A stretch of 64,000 bases of DNA from Elysia chlorotica (lineage: Eukaryota > Mollusca > Gastropoda > Plakobranchidae). The stretch is from positions 577,853 to 641,852 of the forward strand of contig RQTK01000112.1 of the NCBI GenBank assembly GCA_003991915.1, given 5' to 3'. Each line of letters begins with the position of its first letter. Within the stretch, counting starts at the first letter, position 1. The translations under genes were made by a program, and so were the position numbers. Shown here piece by piece: positions 10,459 through 24,027 of this stretch. The notes under the pieces were generated by a model that ran no database searches, had not been told where the DNA came from, and was given only the letters and a program-made list of their open reading frames with translations.

Positions 10459-13400
10459 TGCCTCTAGTTTATAATTATTCTTGAATTAAACCGTATTATT
10501 ATAACCTGTCTTTGATCCGTAGACTTTTCATATAACTGTGCTTTAAGTCGACTAAGAGCACAGAGTACCTGACTAGTCGTAAATGTCAAGTGGGTATTGC
10601 AGTATTGATTTCCAGGGGCCCAAACACCAAACCCAATGACATAGCACTGTCAGTCTCAGCTGCTCGAAACAATTAAAGTTTATCTCTTTTCTTTTTCTTC
10701 TTATTTGTGTCTTTTTTGTCGGATAAACACAATCAGTGTGCTAAGTTTTAGAACAAATTATTTTAGCCAGACACGGCATTTAGATTATAATATTTCATTT
10801 AATTTGATTTAGCTTTCTGCTCATCCCCACAACACCTTTTTTTTACCAACACCCTCTAAATCTATGAAAAGAAAAAATTATATCCCCGCAATTGTTTAGG
10901 TACACATATTTATTACTGTATTAATATTTTTATTTTTCATTTGAAGATTACAAATGCATCCGTGTCAATAAAGACTTAGTATACACGATAAGAGCCTGTT
11001 TATAATAAGGTAACGTTCATTTGCTTTGTGATGCTTTAGGTACAAGTGTATTTGTTTCTCATTTCTTGTTTTACTATTTAACATAATATATTTAAACAGC
11101 ACTTTAATATTCGAATTACATATGAGACAAAAATGAACCTGTCTCTTTCAACAAATGTGATTGCTCGTTAGAAAAACAAAGATGATCCATCAAGGCTTAT
11201 ATTGTGTCTCTATCTACGTAGTTTTTTGTTGTTTTTGTTCGTTTCCAAAAAAGAATTAGTAGGCTTCTATTGTATTGTATTATTTTAATTTTTTTAAAAA
11301 TAATAATTCATATGACAATTACAATGTTTTGACTGGTGTGCCGATTTTTACATTGATGATGTCAAGGACAAGCGTTCTAAACAGCGCGCTCTTGTGTTAA
11401 ATAATAGAATAGTGATTTTGTACAAACCTAGTGTCATTAATACTATTGTTTATTGTACACATCTACATTGATCTTTGCCAGGATAAACATTTAATAAAAC
11501 ACATTGACAGTTGTACATGTACGTCGGTAAGGACGTTTTATGACAATTACATTTTAGATATAATAGAATCAATGTTGATTTTCAATGATGATAATACATA
11601 GAGTTGACTCTACAAGCTTGAACCACACGATGATGCATCGTAATGGGTTGGCTGAAGGAATATGTTGTAACACTTTAGACATGTTTTGTGAATTATCACA
11701 GTTTTTTAAGTGTACAGGGCCAACGTTTGAGCTGTGTTTGCCAGTATCTGTGATCGAGATCTTCCACAACCCGTTCTTACTTAACTTGATAAAATGAATA
11801 AATTCATAGGCTGTCTCCCGCTCTATCTGTGTGAAGCCGCTATTACCATTTACTTCACACGTAGGGCCCATAAATTTCGTTCTATATACATGTTTGAATT
11901 AAATTCATCAGCTCTCAACATCTCACCACAGTTTGACTTCATATTATGAATGCCACCCTTTTATTATTCATTTATTCTTAGTCCTTTGCAAATCTTGTGA
12001 AACCAAAAAATGTCTACATGTATAGTAAAATTAAAAGTAGTTATATTTTCATACAGCCAATCTATTTTTCTGCTTTGTGCATTCTAATTATCGGATTTCT
12101 GATACCCAAACATTACGCTATTGATATCTTGTTTCTAATTAAACTTACTAAGTCATTAAAACAAATGGGGTAAGCTGGATATGCCATATTATTATATTTA
12201 CATTTCTTTAATTAAACATTGCAATTGCGATACGCTACGTAAAAAATTGATTTATGCTTTGCTAACAAATTAAGTCCTAAATTTTCTATTCAAATTGACC
12301 CTGAATTTACTGGTAGGGAATCATCACATCATGAGATGTCTGTTCGTTCCGATATCCATCTCCATCTTATTTCGTGTCACGCACACTCAACTGCATCTGA
12401 AGGCAGTCAGCAGCTGGGAACATGCCTCAACGGTACCTACTCAAATAATGCTGCATGTGGGGGCGGATGATAACCCCGTGTTCTCCAGGTCTAATTGTGT
12501 TCGGTCTGAATTACTGTTCGTGGCTCAATCATATAATCAATAGCTGTTTCATTTGGGAAAGGGGGTGGGGGAGAGGGGCGGTGTCGTTGATTTTGCGTTC
12601 CCATGACAATTTGATCTAGGTATCTCAGATGATGCATTATACTTGAGACCATCAGAACGGGTTAAACCTCTCATTCATACCCAATTAAAGCCATACTCAT
12701 TGATAAGATTAAAGTTTGGCTAAAAAAATTTCCCTTTTCGGGATTGTCTCCAAAATAAGGAATGCATTTTTATCAGTTGTCGATGGTGACGTTGGAAAAA
12801 CTAAACACATGTATAAATGTTCACTTATATTGGAAAACTTTGTTTTTGATGGATTGTGATTTGAAAAGATGCGTTTTATCGTTGAATGATGAAGCTCACG
12901 TCTCACGTAGAGCTGGGCCAGTTCACCCACTGCGGTGCTGCGATCTAATCCACTGCATTGCGATAGCGCTCCTTTGTTGCATAATTTCAATGTTGCTAAA
13001 TGCATACTTATTCCACACTCCATTCTGTGAATGACTTTAGTCCACATGGTGACGGGTCCCCCCTATTTCTTTCTCAACAAAGCTATATTTTTACCTATGA
13101 TGTTCTTATTGTATTTGAAATAACATATTTTATATAAAAAAAAGTTTAATTCCATCACTTTTTTGCTCTCATAGTAGTCTCTTTTTTTACATCATTGAAA
13201 TTGTCAAGATCCATCTTTTCACCAAACATGTAATGGGCACGAGTTATGAGTAACGCCCACCCTATTTTTTTAATCGTGTATATATATATTATATAATAAA
13301 TCTAGAATGAATTGTAATCTGCCTATAAAATATATTAATAACAATAATGATACCTATTTATTTTTGTACGTTGTGCTTTACGACATTACGGCTTACAGCT

Positions 13401-16400
13401 TACAGCTTCAATTCTTATGTATACGTGATATTTCAACTTTTTAAGTTCAATTGTATCTGGTAATGTGAAATTTTTTACCTTTCTTCCAAATGCAAATTCC
13501 TTCATATTTTACTACTTCTTTTTATATATAAAGTATGAACCTAGATTTCTCAAACGTACTCGACCGAAATAATGTTTGCATATAATGTAGGAGCTCCAAA
13601 ACTTATCTCATAATTTTCTTACACTGCTATAAAAAATTTAGAATTTGTATTTTGGTAAAACTGTCTACATTATAGCCAGAAAAGGTGCTGTTGACTTCAT
13701 ATCGAAACATCCTCAAAATAATTATATTAAATTGTTTTTTTTTTCTTTTAAAAGATCGCTTATTAGATTAAAATGGCACTCTCGCTATCATTGATTTCTG
13801 AGAGGATTTTAGAATGACAATATCAAGTGTCATATAACTACGACAACTTTAATCCCTATTGTTACACAAATGTATACATATTTCATTCAGAGTGAATACC
13901 ACCATCAATATAAAGTTTAAAATGCTGGTTCAACTGAAATGTATGTACTGATTAGCAACACTGTATCAACTTATAAGTATAATACACAAACATTTCTTAA
14001 TATGGCACTGTGTGACACGATTTCCGTTTAGAAATAGAAACGCGAAATCTTTCAAAAAATATATACATTTTTAAATAATTATATCTAGGCTAACGTTTAA
14101 GTATAGGCAAGAATAATTGTAAATTGCTTAAGTAACACGATGTTTGTGTATTTATAAATTTTTGTGGGTGTGGGCCTATTATACCTATATCTTTAATACT
14201 ACAACTATGATATTTATCTTTATATTTCCATTACTGTTGTCTGGTGCTGAATCCGTGCTCAGATTGTCTCGATGATGTTGTGGTTACACTTTTGTATCGT
14301 GATTTCTTAGAATAGAAAATATTGGTCAAACCAATAACATTTGCTACATCGTATTTCTACGTATTTCAATATTTTAACCCTTTGTTTCTATTTCTTGGTA
14401 AAACGTTGGCAATGTTAGAAAAGGGGGAAAGTATACATATATTTTGTGCACATCTCTCTAAAACGTTGGGTATTTGGCATTTTTAGGGATGAGGGAGAGG
14501 GGGGAGGGGCGGTTTTTTATTAAAATTTTGTTAAATAGCTTTCCGTGTTGAATGATACATTCTAAACCAATTCAAACTTCAAGCTTTAATTCATTTTTGT
14601 TTTACCAAGTATGGATATATTACTCGTTGGATTGATTCAATTTTTTCAATCATCGCCTTTCTGATACTGTTGTTCTTTTTAACGTCTATAATATTTTATG
14701 TAAAATCGTTGGCAGGATACATGCTTTAGTTCATCAGAATAGCTTTAACATTTAGGTCAGGCTTTCAAATTCCGATGTTTGTAAGGAAAATGCAGCGCTT
14801 CTGTGATTTTTTTAATTGAGTAAACTATTTAACTTGAAAATTTGGTTTAGCACAAGATTTACATTAAGATTTTTATCGGCAGTTTTTTTGTAGGAGTTTA
14901 TGGGTTAATATATGTATCTAGTCGAGCGGGTTTGAACTTAAAAGAAAAATTACATAACAAAAAAATCAGCTTTAAACCAAGTAGAAAACAGTATGAAGTT
15001 GGTACGTTAAAAATGCGTAATGTTTAAACCTATTTTATTAAGATGTTTGCCTGTCTTCCTTTTTATTTTTTGAAGATTTTCGTCTTTTTATCATGTTTAA
15101 AAAAAATTCATTATGGGAAAAGTAAAGTTTGCAATAGCTTGACTTTTTAGTCTTATAATTATGAGGTAGTGTCGTATTTAGGTGAGCAATTAGTATTAGC
15201 ACTTGCTGAAATGGCATTGAACACCGAAGTAAAACATTTCAGATGCATCCAAAAAGCAGAGGAAAAATAACCATTCTCAGTTACAACTTAAAGTGCAAGA
15301 AAATTGTATGGAAATTATCAAGCAAATGTCAGTTATAATTGAGGCATTTATAACTTACACTACAAGTGAGTAAATTTGGAAACGCTAAATTTGCATTGCA
15401 ACACACCACAATGCTTGTTATTTGATATTTATCATATATTCTGTATTTCAATACTAACAATACAAAAAACGTATCAATACTCCTTAAAGATAACGAAAAA
15501 TGTAAGCACATCTGCTGCCTAGCTAGAGTAACAACCTGCTGCAGGTGTTAACTTTCTATGAAATTTACTTTTTAACGTTAGTTTCCATGCCTTTTTACTG
15601 CAATTTTCTCCTTGCTTTTCTTTTTTATTATTTGAAACTGATTAAAAGATATAACAACAAGAATTTTAAAAAAATTCTCTCATCTTTCACGCATAACATT
15701 CTTTATATCATTACCTTTTGTGCGCATATTTGTAAATTGTGTTAATTGCTCGTGCTTTAATAATGATGAAGATGGTTATTTTGATAAAATGGCTGACTTT
15801 TATAGCGTGAAAAAGAAAAGGCCTGCGAAATTCGTCTGGTTTTTAGGTGATTTATGGGAGGAAAGTGAAACATTCTGGAATTGAGAAAGAGAAAGAGAGA
15901 GGAAGAAGGCTGGGTCAGATTCAATAATATTATTTACAATCGCAAGCCGTTTAAAGGGTGGAATGAGAAGAGACCGAAGTTGAAAGTTGTGGTTCTATTT
16001 ATTGCATGTGAAGAAGAGAAGCGCCCGTCAAGCCCCCAGTGCAATACTACCGCCCGCCTATAGAGCTGTGTGACTTAGGCCATTCTTGTGTATTTGGAGC
16101 GACTAATTTTTTTTACAGTAATGGGCTTTAATGCCAGATCGCTTTTGCGACCAAGCAGCCACTATCCACGCCACAATCATTAAGTTTGTCCACGAACCAG
16201 TCCAAACAGGCAAGGCGTAGAAAATAAAGATATTGAAGAAGAAAGAATGATTATGGCCAGGGGAATACCAGTTGGTTGAGTTCGATTTTGCCTTTTTTTT
16301 TACTTTCGTTTCTCCCAACTTGGCTCTTCCTTCTGTAAGAGTGCTTGCTTAGATGAAGCTTTGTTCAGCTTCAATAAGAATTAAGATAAGTGATTTGCAG

Positions 16401-16690
16401 TACAATTTCGTCTTAGAAATCAGAGCCATTGATAGCTTGAAAAAGCCAATAATTATTCATTTATAATATATTATTTATAATGGTATTTTGAGGTCATCTC
16501 ACTTTTTTTTTAACTTACTCCCCTATTTTCCATTTAATACTGAATTCAATATTTTTAAGTTTGTAATAAAATTTTCATTTTTGAATACCATGACTGTGTC
16601 AGCATTTTTTTTTTTTCGTTTTTGATGTTTTAAACCAAAGTTCATTTTCTGATTTATTCCTGTATGTTAATTTATATGATATATTCTTCT
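10459..16690. other. AT-rich non-coding region, no gene supported
   Basis: About 6.2 kb. Open frames reach only about 112 codons and have no family signature. The patches at 12300-12540 and 12890-13000 are somewhat richer in GC than their surroundings. They lack a convincing splice-site pair or a recognisable peptide. Confidence 0.55.
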
Positions 16691-16709
16691 GTGTGTGTGT
16701 GTGTGTAAG

Positions 16710-16766
<57 letters not shown>

Positions 16767-16785
16767 TTGTTGTTGTTTTTTTTGT
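16691..16785. repeat. (GT)n then (GTT)n compound microsatellite
   Basis: A GT run at about 16691-16707 is followed by about 18 GTT units and T-rich GTT variants. Confidence 0.96.
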
Positions 16786-17603
16786 TTTGTTTCCTAGTGT
16801 TGTCAGAGTTTGCATTCTTCTGATCATTTATGACTTTCTTTCTTTTCTTTTTTAAATGAGGAAAAGTAAACTTCTTTATGCCACTATTCGTTTAAAGATG
16901 AAAAAATAAACTGAATTGGTTCGAAATGAAGCCATGGTGGAACTTTGACTGGAACTATAACTAGCTTGAAATAAAGCAAAGTAGCAGTAAGAGCGACAAA
17001 GGTGTCAACTTAAAACAGTGTAAAAAGTAAAAAGTACAGACAGTCTGTGCTCAAAGCTTACGTCACCGACTTTGTACTTTTAAGCCTAGGAATTTAATTA
17101 CCTGAGAAAATGCGCTACGCCTTAGTTATAGAAAGCCATATCTTGTTTTTTTTTAATACAAAAAGTTTAGTGAATTTTATAAAGTAGTATCAGGAAATAT
17201 AATTTTACACATCTGAAGAGACGATTGGTGTATGTGGACTAATACTGCGCAATTCATACAAAAAATATTATATATAATATCCGTGGTAGTTATTATGTTA
17301 ATTGGATGTAACATGTCTAAACATGTAAGGTCATACCTTCAAAAAAGAATCTAATGCTCGTAGTAACTCGAGCAGAAGAATGAGCAGAAATGGATCTGTT
17401 ACATTTTTGGTAGACTGCCCAGATAGTACCTGGAGTGTATACAGCTTGAGTGTAGAAATAATGACTAAGCACAATCTTTGTAAAAATATATAGGTATATG
17501 TATATATATAGATATAGATAGATAGATATCATTTCCATGGGAAAAAAACACTAATGGTTATGATTTTCATATGTTACCAAATTGAAAAGAGAAAAAAGAA
17601 AAG
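16786..17603. other. AT-rich non-coding spacer
   Basis: No gene or RNA recognised. It contains a short ATATAGATAGATAG run near 17500-17527. Confidence 0.55.
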
Positions 17604-17935
17604 TTGAATTTTGAACAAAAATAATCTTACATACATGGCTCAAATCGATTGACATCTCTTTGTTTACCAGCAATGTAAGCATCTATATAAAATATAGATA
17701 ATATATAAGATAGAGAGATAGGTAGAGACAGAGAGAGACAGAGAGAGGCAGAAAGAGGGGGGACAGACAGACATACATACATACATACAGACAGACAGAC
17801 AGACAGACAGACAGATTGAATTTTGAACAAAAATAATCTTACATACATGGCTCAAATCGATTGACATCTCTTTGTTTACCAGCAATGTAAGCATCTATAT
17901 AAAATATAGATAATATATAAGATAGAGAGATAGAT

Positions 17936-17990
<55 letters not shown>

Positions 17991-18017
17991 GGAAGACAGT
18001 CAGACAGGCAGACAGGC

Positions 18018-18072
<55 letters not shown>

Positions 18073-18075
18073 GAA
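17604..18075. repeat. Direct duplication of ~120 bp (212-bp spacing) flanked by (ACAG)n arrays
   Basis: The segment beginning TTGAATTTTGAACAAAAATA at 17604 recurs almost exactly at 17816. Each copy ends in a GATA/GACA-rich microsatellite. The first copy carries GAGACA and (ACAG)~8. The second carries a much longer (ACAG)n to about 18075. Unit and microsatellite were apparently duplicated together and then expanded unequally. The Cys/Leu/Ser open frames here are artefacts. Confidence 0.93.
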
Positions 18076-20867
18076 ACAGAGACATACAGATTTTTTTACC
18101 AGAGAAAGACAAAAAAAAAATCGAATTGTACATCCAAAGTATAAACAGCATTATTTATGTCCTTCTTAATTCATAAAATTGAAATAACCACTGAGAATTT
18201 CGCCAGGCATGTTGCAATGTTCTGCTTTCAGGAGCTGCCAGCGCCTAAAACCTCCACAGCCATTTGTTACCTCGCGTAGGCGGGTGTCTGGGAACTTAAC
18301 AATATTAAATTAGACTCAGGTGCTACTTGGAAAGCTCATAATATAAAAATAAATCATCACTTTTGACAAATTGATTCCAATAATTTAGCAATATATACTT
18401 CGTTTCTTTTCGTTCGCTTTTCCACATGGCTAGACAATGCACCGATTGAATAGGAAACAGTCCCGACGTGCGAACAAAAGGAAAAGGAAACAAAGGAAAT
18501 TAATCTTTCAGAAACAAGTGTACGGTACCTTATAACGACGCGACTCGCCTTCGTTTCTTTCCATCTCAAAATGTCACTCTCCTTAAAAGAAACAAGTACG
18601 TCACAAAGAATTTTGTCATGAAAAATATATATAGTTGAATGGACACACCAATTGTATTACTTCAATTCTTTTTTGCATCTCTGTTTTTCCTTTCCCTTAA
18701 ACTTCTGTTCTATTAAGTGTATGGGAGGCAAACAATAACCTTAATGGGCAATCAACATCTTTAGCTACTCGGAAAAAATATTAGAAAACTAAAATACAAA
18801 AAAACACCATCTGTTATTCGTAAGACGAGACATATTTAAAAAACAACGAAGTTCTATGTGCTCACGTATATCCCTTTCCAAGACCCCACAATTAACTAAA
18901 TATCAAAAAGTGAACCAAATGTGTGAAAGCAATTAACAGTGAAAGGTTCAAGCTATCTCTACCATTTTTTTGGTGGGGAGGTATCTTTTCAGACCCCCAA
19001 GGAATGAGGAGTCGAGTAGGAGGTAAGTTTTAGATCGGAGAAGCAGAATCTATGATAGTGCTTTGTAGAAAACAGGGGTACCAGCTAAATCGATGGAACG
19101 AACGTGACTTCTCCGCTAAGACTGTGGTCTGGCCAGTCATAGTGACACAGCTCACTAACGTGCGAGTCGGTGTATTCAGCTGATGAGATTGCTATCAAAT
19201 ATTTAGAGGGATTGTTCATACGAATTTAGGGAATCGCCTTCAATTTAACTGGACCAGTGGCTTGGGGTCTGGAATAGACGGTATATGTTCACCATCTCTA
19301 ATAAAAAAAATACCAAACGTATGGAAAATATTGGACATACGTTGTTGAATGTCATTGGCATTTGTAGTCTTTAAAAGTTTATGGAATAGATAATAGAAAA
19401 TAATTATACGTATTGTGGGACTTTCAGAAAAATCTATTCCTTGATAAAAAGTAGAGAAAAATGTATTTTGCCCAGTATTTCTGATTACAGTTAAATATCT
19501 CAATTGGTTGTAAAAAATCAATGATCGTCCCGAACTATTGACAATAATTGTGAGTTTTTTCTTTGATCTGCTATGGATTTTCAACGCAACAAACATATAT
19601 TGTCGCTGGTGAAGGAGGTAAAGGTCAATCAATGCATTTCATAACTAAAATGTATCCCATAGAAACCTAATCTAGCAATATGCACATATGTCACGATAAC
19701 GTAATACAAGCGTTATTTATACATTTCAGAAAAAGAAATGATATTCTTTTTAATCTATCAATGTGCATCTATATTTTCAAAACGTACTATAAGCTTTCAA
19801 ATCGTTAAGTCTTAATGTTTGAAATTCTCTAACAGTGTGTCAATGTTTTTATTAAACAATTTGCATTATTTCTGGTGCATCAATATATAATATAAACTTA
19901 ACTATAAAAATTTGCATCACCAACTTTCACTGAAATGATCACTGGCTTTAAGACACCATCAAATCGACCACTGCGACATCCAGCTCATTCTTTAATTACA
20001 AAGAGGACTGTACTCCCCTGAATTAGTAATGCCTTACCAACCATCTCAGACAAACACTATAACATCACAACAGAGCGTTCACTAAAACTCTGCATCGTTC
20101 TTTGTGCTTGCAAAACATTGCGCACCGAGGTGCTCATCTTTTGTCAGATAAATTAACATTCTCTACATTGTGTTTTCTGTCTCCTAATTATTGAGGTGAG
20201 ACTGCTGTCCTAGCCTAATTTTTTGTTATTCATTTCTACGTGTTTTATTATTTAACCTATGTATTCTTTAAGGATTACATAATTTTTTTTACAATTCTCA
20301 GAGATTTCACTCGCAAAATCATTTTTTATGCTTTCATTTCAAGAACCATTGAGTACGTTTCGATTAATAACACACTTTTCATTTCTTAGTGTTATGGGTG
20401 GTTTATTCGTTTTTATCTATTTGTTATCTCTATTTCTGATCGTTTCATTTATTTCGTTTTCATTACTATAAAATTAAAAAAAAAAAAGATTTCTCTGTTT
20501 AACATCTATTTCCGTTTCTCTTAAAATTTTCCCTACTCATGTTGATCATAAAACAGACGAAAACTTTAATTTATTTCGCAAATGAGCTGAAAGCAGAAAT
20601 TAAAAAACAAAACAAAAACCAATGTAAATATCTTTGGCTGTAAAACTGAGGCTGCTACCTTTGATGTACTGATTGCCGGTTAATCCATAACGAATCTAAA
20701 ACAAGCGGATTAGTGAGCTATTTCTCCTACGGATTTCGGGGACTTGGGCAAAGAGTGAAAGGCAGCTTTCACTGATCAGTTGTTTAGCCAATCTCTCAAG
20801 AAACAATAGCCTATATATAACTTTTGCATAATTAGTAGACTGCTCTGCTACAGACCAAACCCATGGC
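18076..20867. other. Mostly AT-rich non-coding region, no gene supported
   Basis: A GC-richer patch at about 18210-18290 follows a good-looking acceptor (TGTTCTGCTTTCAG) but soon meets a stop and has no good donor. A 130-codon minus-strand open frame at 19240-19632 has no recognisable domain and ordinary AT-rich composition. I see no RNA gene. Confidence 0.5.
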
Positions 20868-21100
20868 AGGGACGCGGCGGTGGCTTAAGTTGTAGAGCGT
20901 TGCTTCTCTATTCGACAAGTACCCAGTTTGTTCTTACTGTCAGGCACATGTGTGGGATTTCGTCCCACCTCGGTTGTTCCACTGTTATTTTTGTGTTACT
21001 GGCTGAGACAGAAGACGTTGCATCGCCGCTTTGTTTACATGTGGCAACACTTAAAATTGTTAGACGTTTGCCTAGGGACTCTAGGGGGTCCTCTTTGTCA
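20868..21100 (+). mobile_element. tRNA-derived SINE, plus strand, degraded
   Basis: A Pol III A-box-like TGGCTTAAGTTG at 20881-20892, followed by GAGCGTTG, matches the heads of the other SINE copies. The B box is decayed. The body shares a segment (TGTGGCAACAC, then TTGTTAGACG) with the copy at 24030-24295 read on the opposite strand. It lies tail-to-tail with the next element. Confidence 0.6.
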
Positions 21101-21417
21101 ACCTGAAATTTATTTGTTGCCTAGTGTCCAACATCAGCACTGTATAGGCTATATTGTGGACGTGTCTAAAGACAAAACTGACATTTTTTTCGTGCTGCCA
21201 AACAGAGACAAATATCATTGTATCTCAGGATTGTGACAATGCTGAGCATGAGACATCATAATTCCTGTCTTAACCTTTCACATAATACTGAATTCGACCC
21301 AACCGGTAGGAGACGATACCAGAAGACTTCAACATTTTGAGCGGTCGTGGATTTCGAACCGCAGATCCCGCGATTGGAAGAGCAGCGCTTTACTATTTGC
21401 CCTAGCTCATTCCCCTT
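21101..21417 (-). mobile_element. tRNA-derived SINE, minus strand
   Basis: Read on the minus strand, the head starts near 21417 with an A-box region, then CAATCGCGGGATC, then a B box GGTTCGAAATCC (21349-21360). The tail near 21110-21170 resembles the tail of the 54720-55016 copy on the same strand. Confidence 0.65.
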
Positions 21418-21460
21418 GAGAACTTGAGCAAGCATCTCTTCCCCAAAGAAATGTTGATAA

Positions 21461-21620
21461 GTCGGTAGAACTCAGTAGCTTTAAAGAGGAACTTCCTGGT
21501 TCGAATCCCAGATCTGGCCACCGTGTCTCACTACTGGTGAGTTAGTGCCAGTGAAATGTGACAACGCCAAGTCCTCTACGGTTCTCTTTGCCGTATAGGA
21601 ATTTAAAAGACGTTACAAAA
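21461..21620 (+). mobile_element. tRNA-derived SINE, plus strand
   Basis: A perfect B box GGTTCGAATCC lies at 21498-21508, followed by CAGATCTGGCCACC. The A-box half is shortened, so this cannot be an intact tRNA gene. The body continues to about 21620. It is the third SINE in 750 bp. Confidence 0.55.
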
Positions 21621-21934
21621 TAGGCGATAGCTTCAATATGCGTTCTCCGACCACCGTTTTCTGAACAATCCACTTTTCAGGTTAAAGATGCCACCTAATA
21701 TGCCAGATATAAAAAACTATTAGTTCAGTAGCTCATTTAGAGTGAGATTTAGGCCTAAATTCTTCAATGAATTAGATATCATTAGGTAGCCAGGAAAAGC
21801 CTCTGGGAGGTACCGAAAATGGGAGACACGGGATTATGGCACAGATGAAACATGCATGGGCGGGGAGGAGAAGGAGATTTAGCTGGGTTACAGAATTGAT
21901 TCAAGGAATTTTTCGATTATTTGTAAAGAAAGAA

Positions 21935-22055
21935 AGACAAACAGAGAGGGACACTGCGAGGTACCCACAAAAGACAGATAAAGAATGGGAGATAGAGAGA
22001 GACAGGAGACAGGGAGAGAGAGGGCGAGAGAGAGAAAGGGAGAGAGAGGGGTTTA
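21935..22055. repeat. GA-rich imperfect microsatellite
   Basis: GAAAGA, GACAGA and GAGAGG units over about 120 bp. Open frames on both strands are low-complexity artefacts. Confidence 0.85.
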
Positions 22056-22344
22056 AAGAGTGTGATGTGGCGAATACAACAACACAAGACCAAATAATAC
22101 CGTGAACATGACATTTTTTTCTAATTTTCAAAACAAAAGATCGATCTGCGGAGTATGTAGAGTCTAGAACTACAACTAATTTTTTTCTCTTTTTATATCA
22201 AAATACATCGAATAGATAATTAAAACAATTGAGCTTTTGTTCAGTTTCTTTGGACCTCCGTTTTTTTCTTCCTAAACGAGAATAAGACAATGAGGTTTTC
22301 TTATCAAAATGTGACATTTCACAAAATTTAACTTGGAATGATAA

Positions 22345-22425
22345 TACAGAAGACAGAATACAGAATACAGAAGTCTTTATTCATTCCTCAAGGGGAAATT
22401 AAAGTACACTCTCTTTATACAACAG
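22345..22425. mobile_element. Possible retroelement 3' end
   Basis: A short ATACAGAAGACAGAATACAG-type repeat precedes TTTATTCATTCCTCAAGGGG and AAATTAAAG. That resembles the short-repeat-plus-TTTATT ends of many non-LTR retroelements or SINEs. No reverse transcriptase is present, so the call rests on form only. Confidence 0.25.
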
Positions 22426-23214
22426 ACGCGGTTATTTTTTCCTGCAATAAAAAGGTGCATGTATTATTGTAGTTTATTTATTTGAAGCTAGGCTGTCTAT
22501 AAATCAGAACCAATCAAAGTCACAAACAATGGGTTCTTTGTCTGGATTTGTCAGATATTATGGTGATGCAGGACATAAACAAGACAATCTGCGCATTATG
22601 ATGACCTTTCCTGCAACGACACTGCGCATGCGTCATAATTATCCAAAACGCAGCTTGCATTGCAGTGCGAAAACAACAACAAAATTAGTATAGTTAATGT
22701 CGCCGGCGTTGTTCTATTTATAGCAAGAATACTTATGTCGATAAATTTCATAACCGTTGGCTGTATGACCGAATTTTCAAGTTTTTTTCGTTTCAGTTTT
22801 GTATCTATCTGTGTGTGTATATCAGTCGGTCAAAGTTCCTTCTCTTTCCAGAGGTTGGATGCAATGGTCTTCCCTCATTCTCGTTCAAGCGCAATCTCGC
22901 AGCACTCGTTGATTTTCATTCCAGTCGAGTCCTCTACGTTCTTGACCAAACTTATGGGTGTGTATATATAATTATAAATTACGTTTGGTGAGAAGATCGA
23001 ATTAGAATGCAGTCTTCGTAATTTATTCTGGAGGTTTGAAGTGAAAGCTTAAAAAATAACTTAATTTTTTAAAGGCATTTTCTTCGTAAATTAGGTATTC
23101 TAGCCTACTACAAAATGCATACGCAGCGATAAAGAGACTGTGAGAAAGATTTCACGAAAGATAGGACGAAAGAGTAAGGGTTGCTAAATGAATAGCGAGA
23201 AATAGCCCATTAGA
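22426..23214. other. Non-coding spacer with a fragment of the 36-kb dispersed repeat
   Basis: No gene recognised. About 40 bp near 22825-22863 (containing TTCTCTTTCCAGAGGTTGGA) resemble, in reverse complement, the segment near 36215-36260. They may be an old fragment of the same repeat. Confidence 0.35.
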
Positions 23215-23282
23215 GCGAGGAAGAGAGACAAAGAGCGAGAAAGAAAGAGAGAGTGTGTGTGAGAGAGAGAGAAAGAGAGAGA

Positions 23283-23328
<46 letters not shown>

Positions 23329-23345
23329 GAGAGAGCGAAAGGAGG
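23215..23345. repeat. (GA)n microsatellite
   Basis: GA repeat with a GTGTGTGT insert and a pure stretch at about 23286-23320. Confidence 0.93.
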
Positions 23346-24027
23346 GTGACGGGTGCCAGACGGAAAAGTGCACTTGTTATAGAAACAACAAAATCAAAAG
23401 GATAGTTATGCAGATATTTTCCAGATATTATTGGAAACTTAATGGCTTGCTTTCTATTTCCGTCAGACTCTTGCGTCAGAGGTTAGGAGAATGACAATAT
23501 TGAGTGCAAATGACTGTCTAGAGGATCTCAATTGCTACATTAGATCTGTTTGATTTGCAAATGAGCGCCAAAGCATTGTTTGAAAAGAGGGGTTCAAAAA
23601 ATACTAAATTACAAAAATATGACTTTTACTGTCATTGATCAAACTCGGTTTGTTTGTTTATATTTTTGTTTTGTTTTGGGGGGTGATTTACATGTGATGC
23701 AGCGTGATTATTCGGTTACAAATATATGTTTTATATGTCGCCTTTGTTTTTAGTTCCAACAACACAACAACATTGAGCAGGTGTTGTTTTGGCAAAGCTT
23801 TCAAAATCCCTAAAAAATGGTTATCATCTGGTGTAACTGTACTATATTATAGAAGAAACGCCCATCTATGAAAAAAATATTTGTGTGTGGCCAAAGCCGG
23901 ACTCGATCAGAAATTGACGAAGTCCTTGTTGTGAGCGGTTTCAGTTGGTGTCAGTATAATGTGACAAGCTCAGGCCAAAGTCCAGTTCTGGTATCACCGC
24001 TCGGTTGGTTGATTCTCTATATAGAGC
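23346..24027. other. Non-coding spacer
   Basis: No gene recognised. The last 150 bp may be further SINE-related sequence, since a GTTTCAGTTGGTGTCAGTAT segment precedes the clearer element at 24030. Confidence 0.45.

Noticed and set aside
18210..18290. Possible exon after a good acceptor (TGTTCTGCTTTCAG)
   Set aside because: The frame meets TAG after about 15 codons and no good donor precedes it. The peptide is unrecognised.
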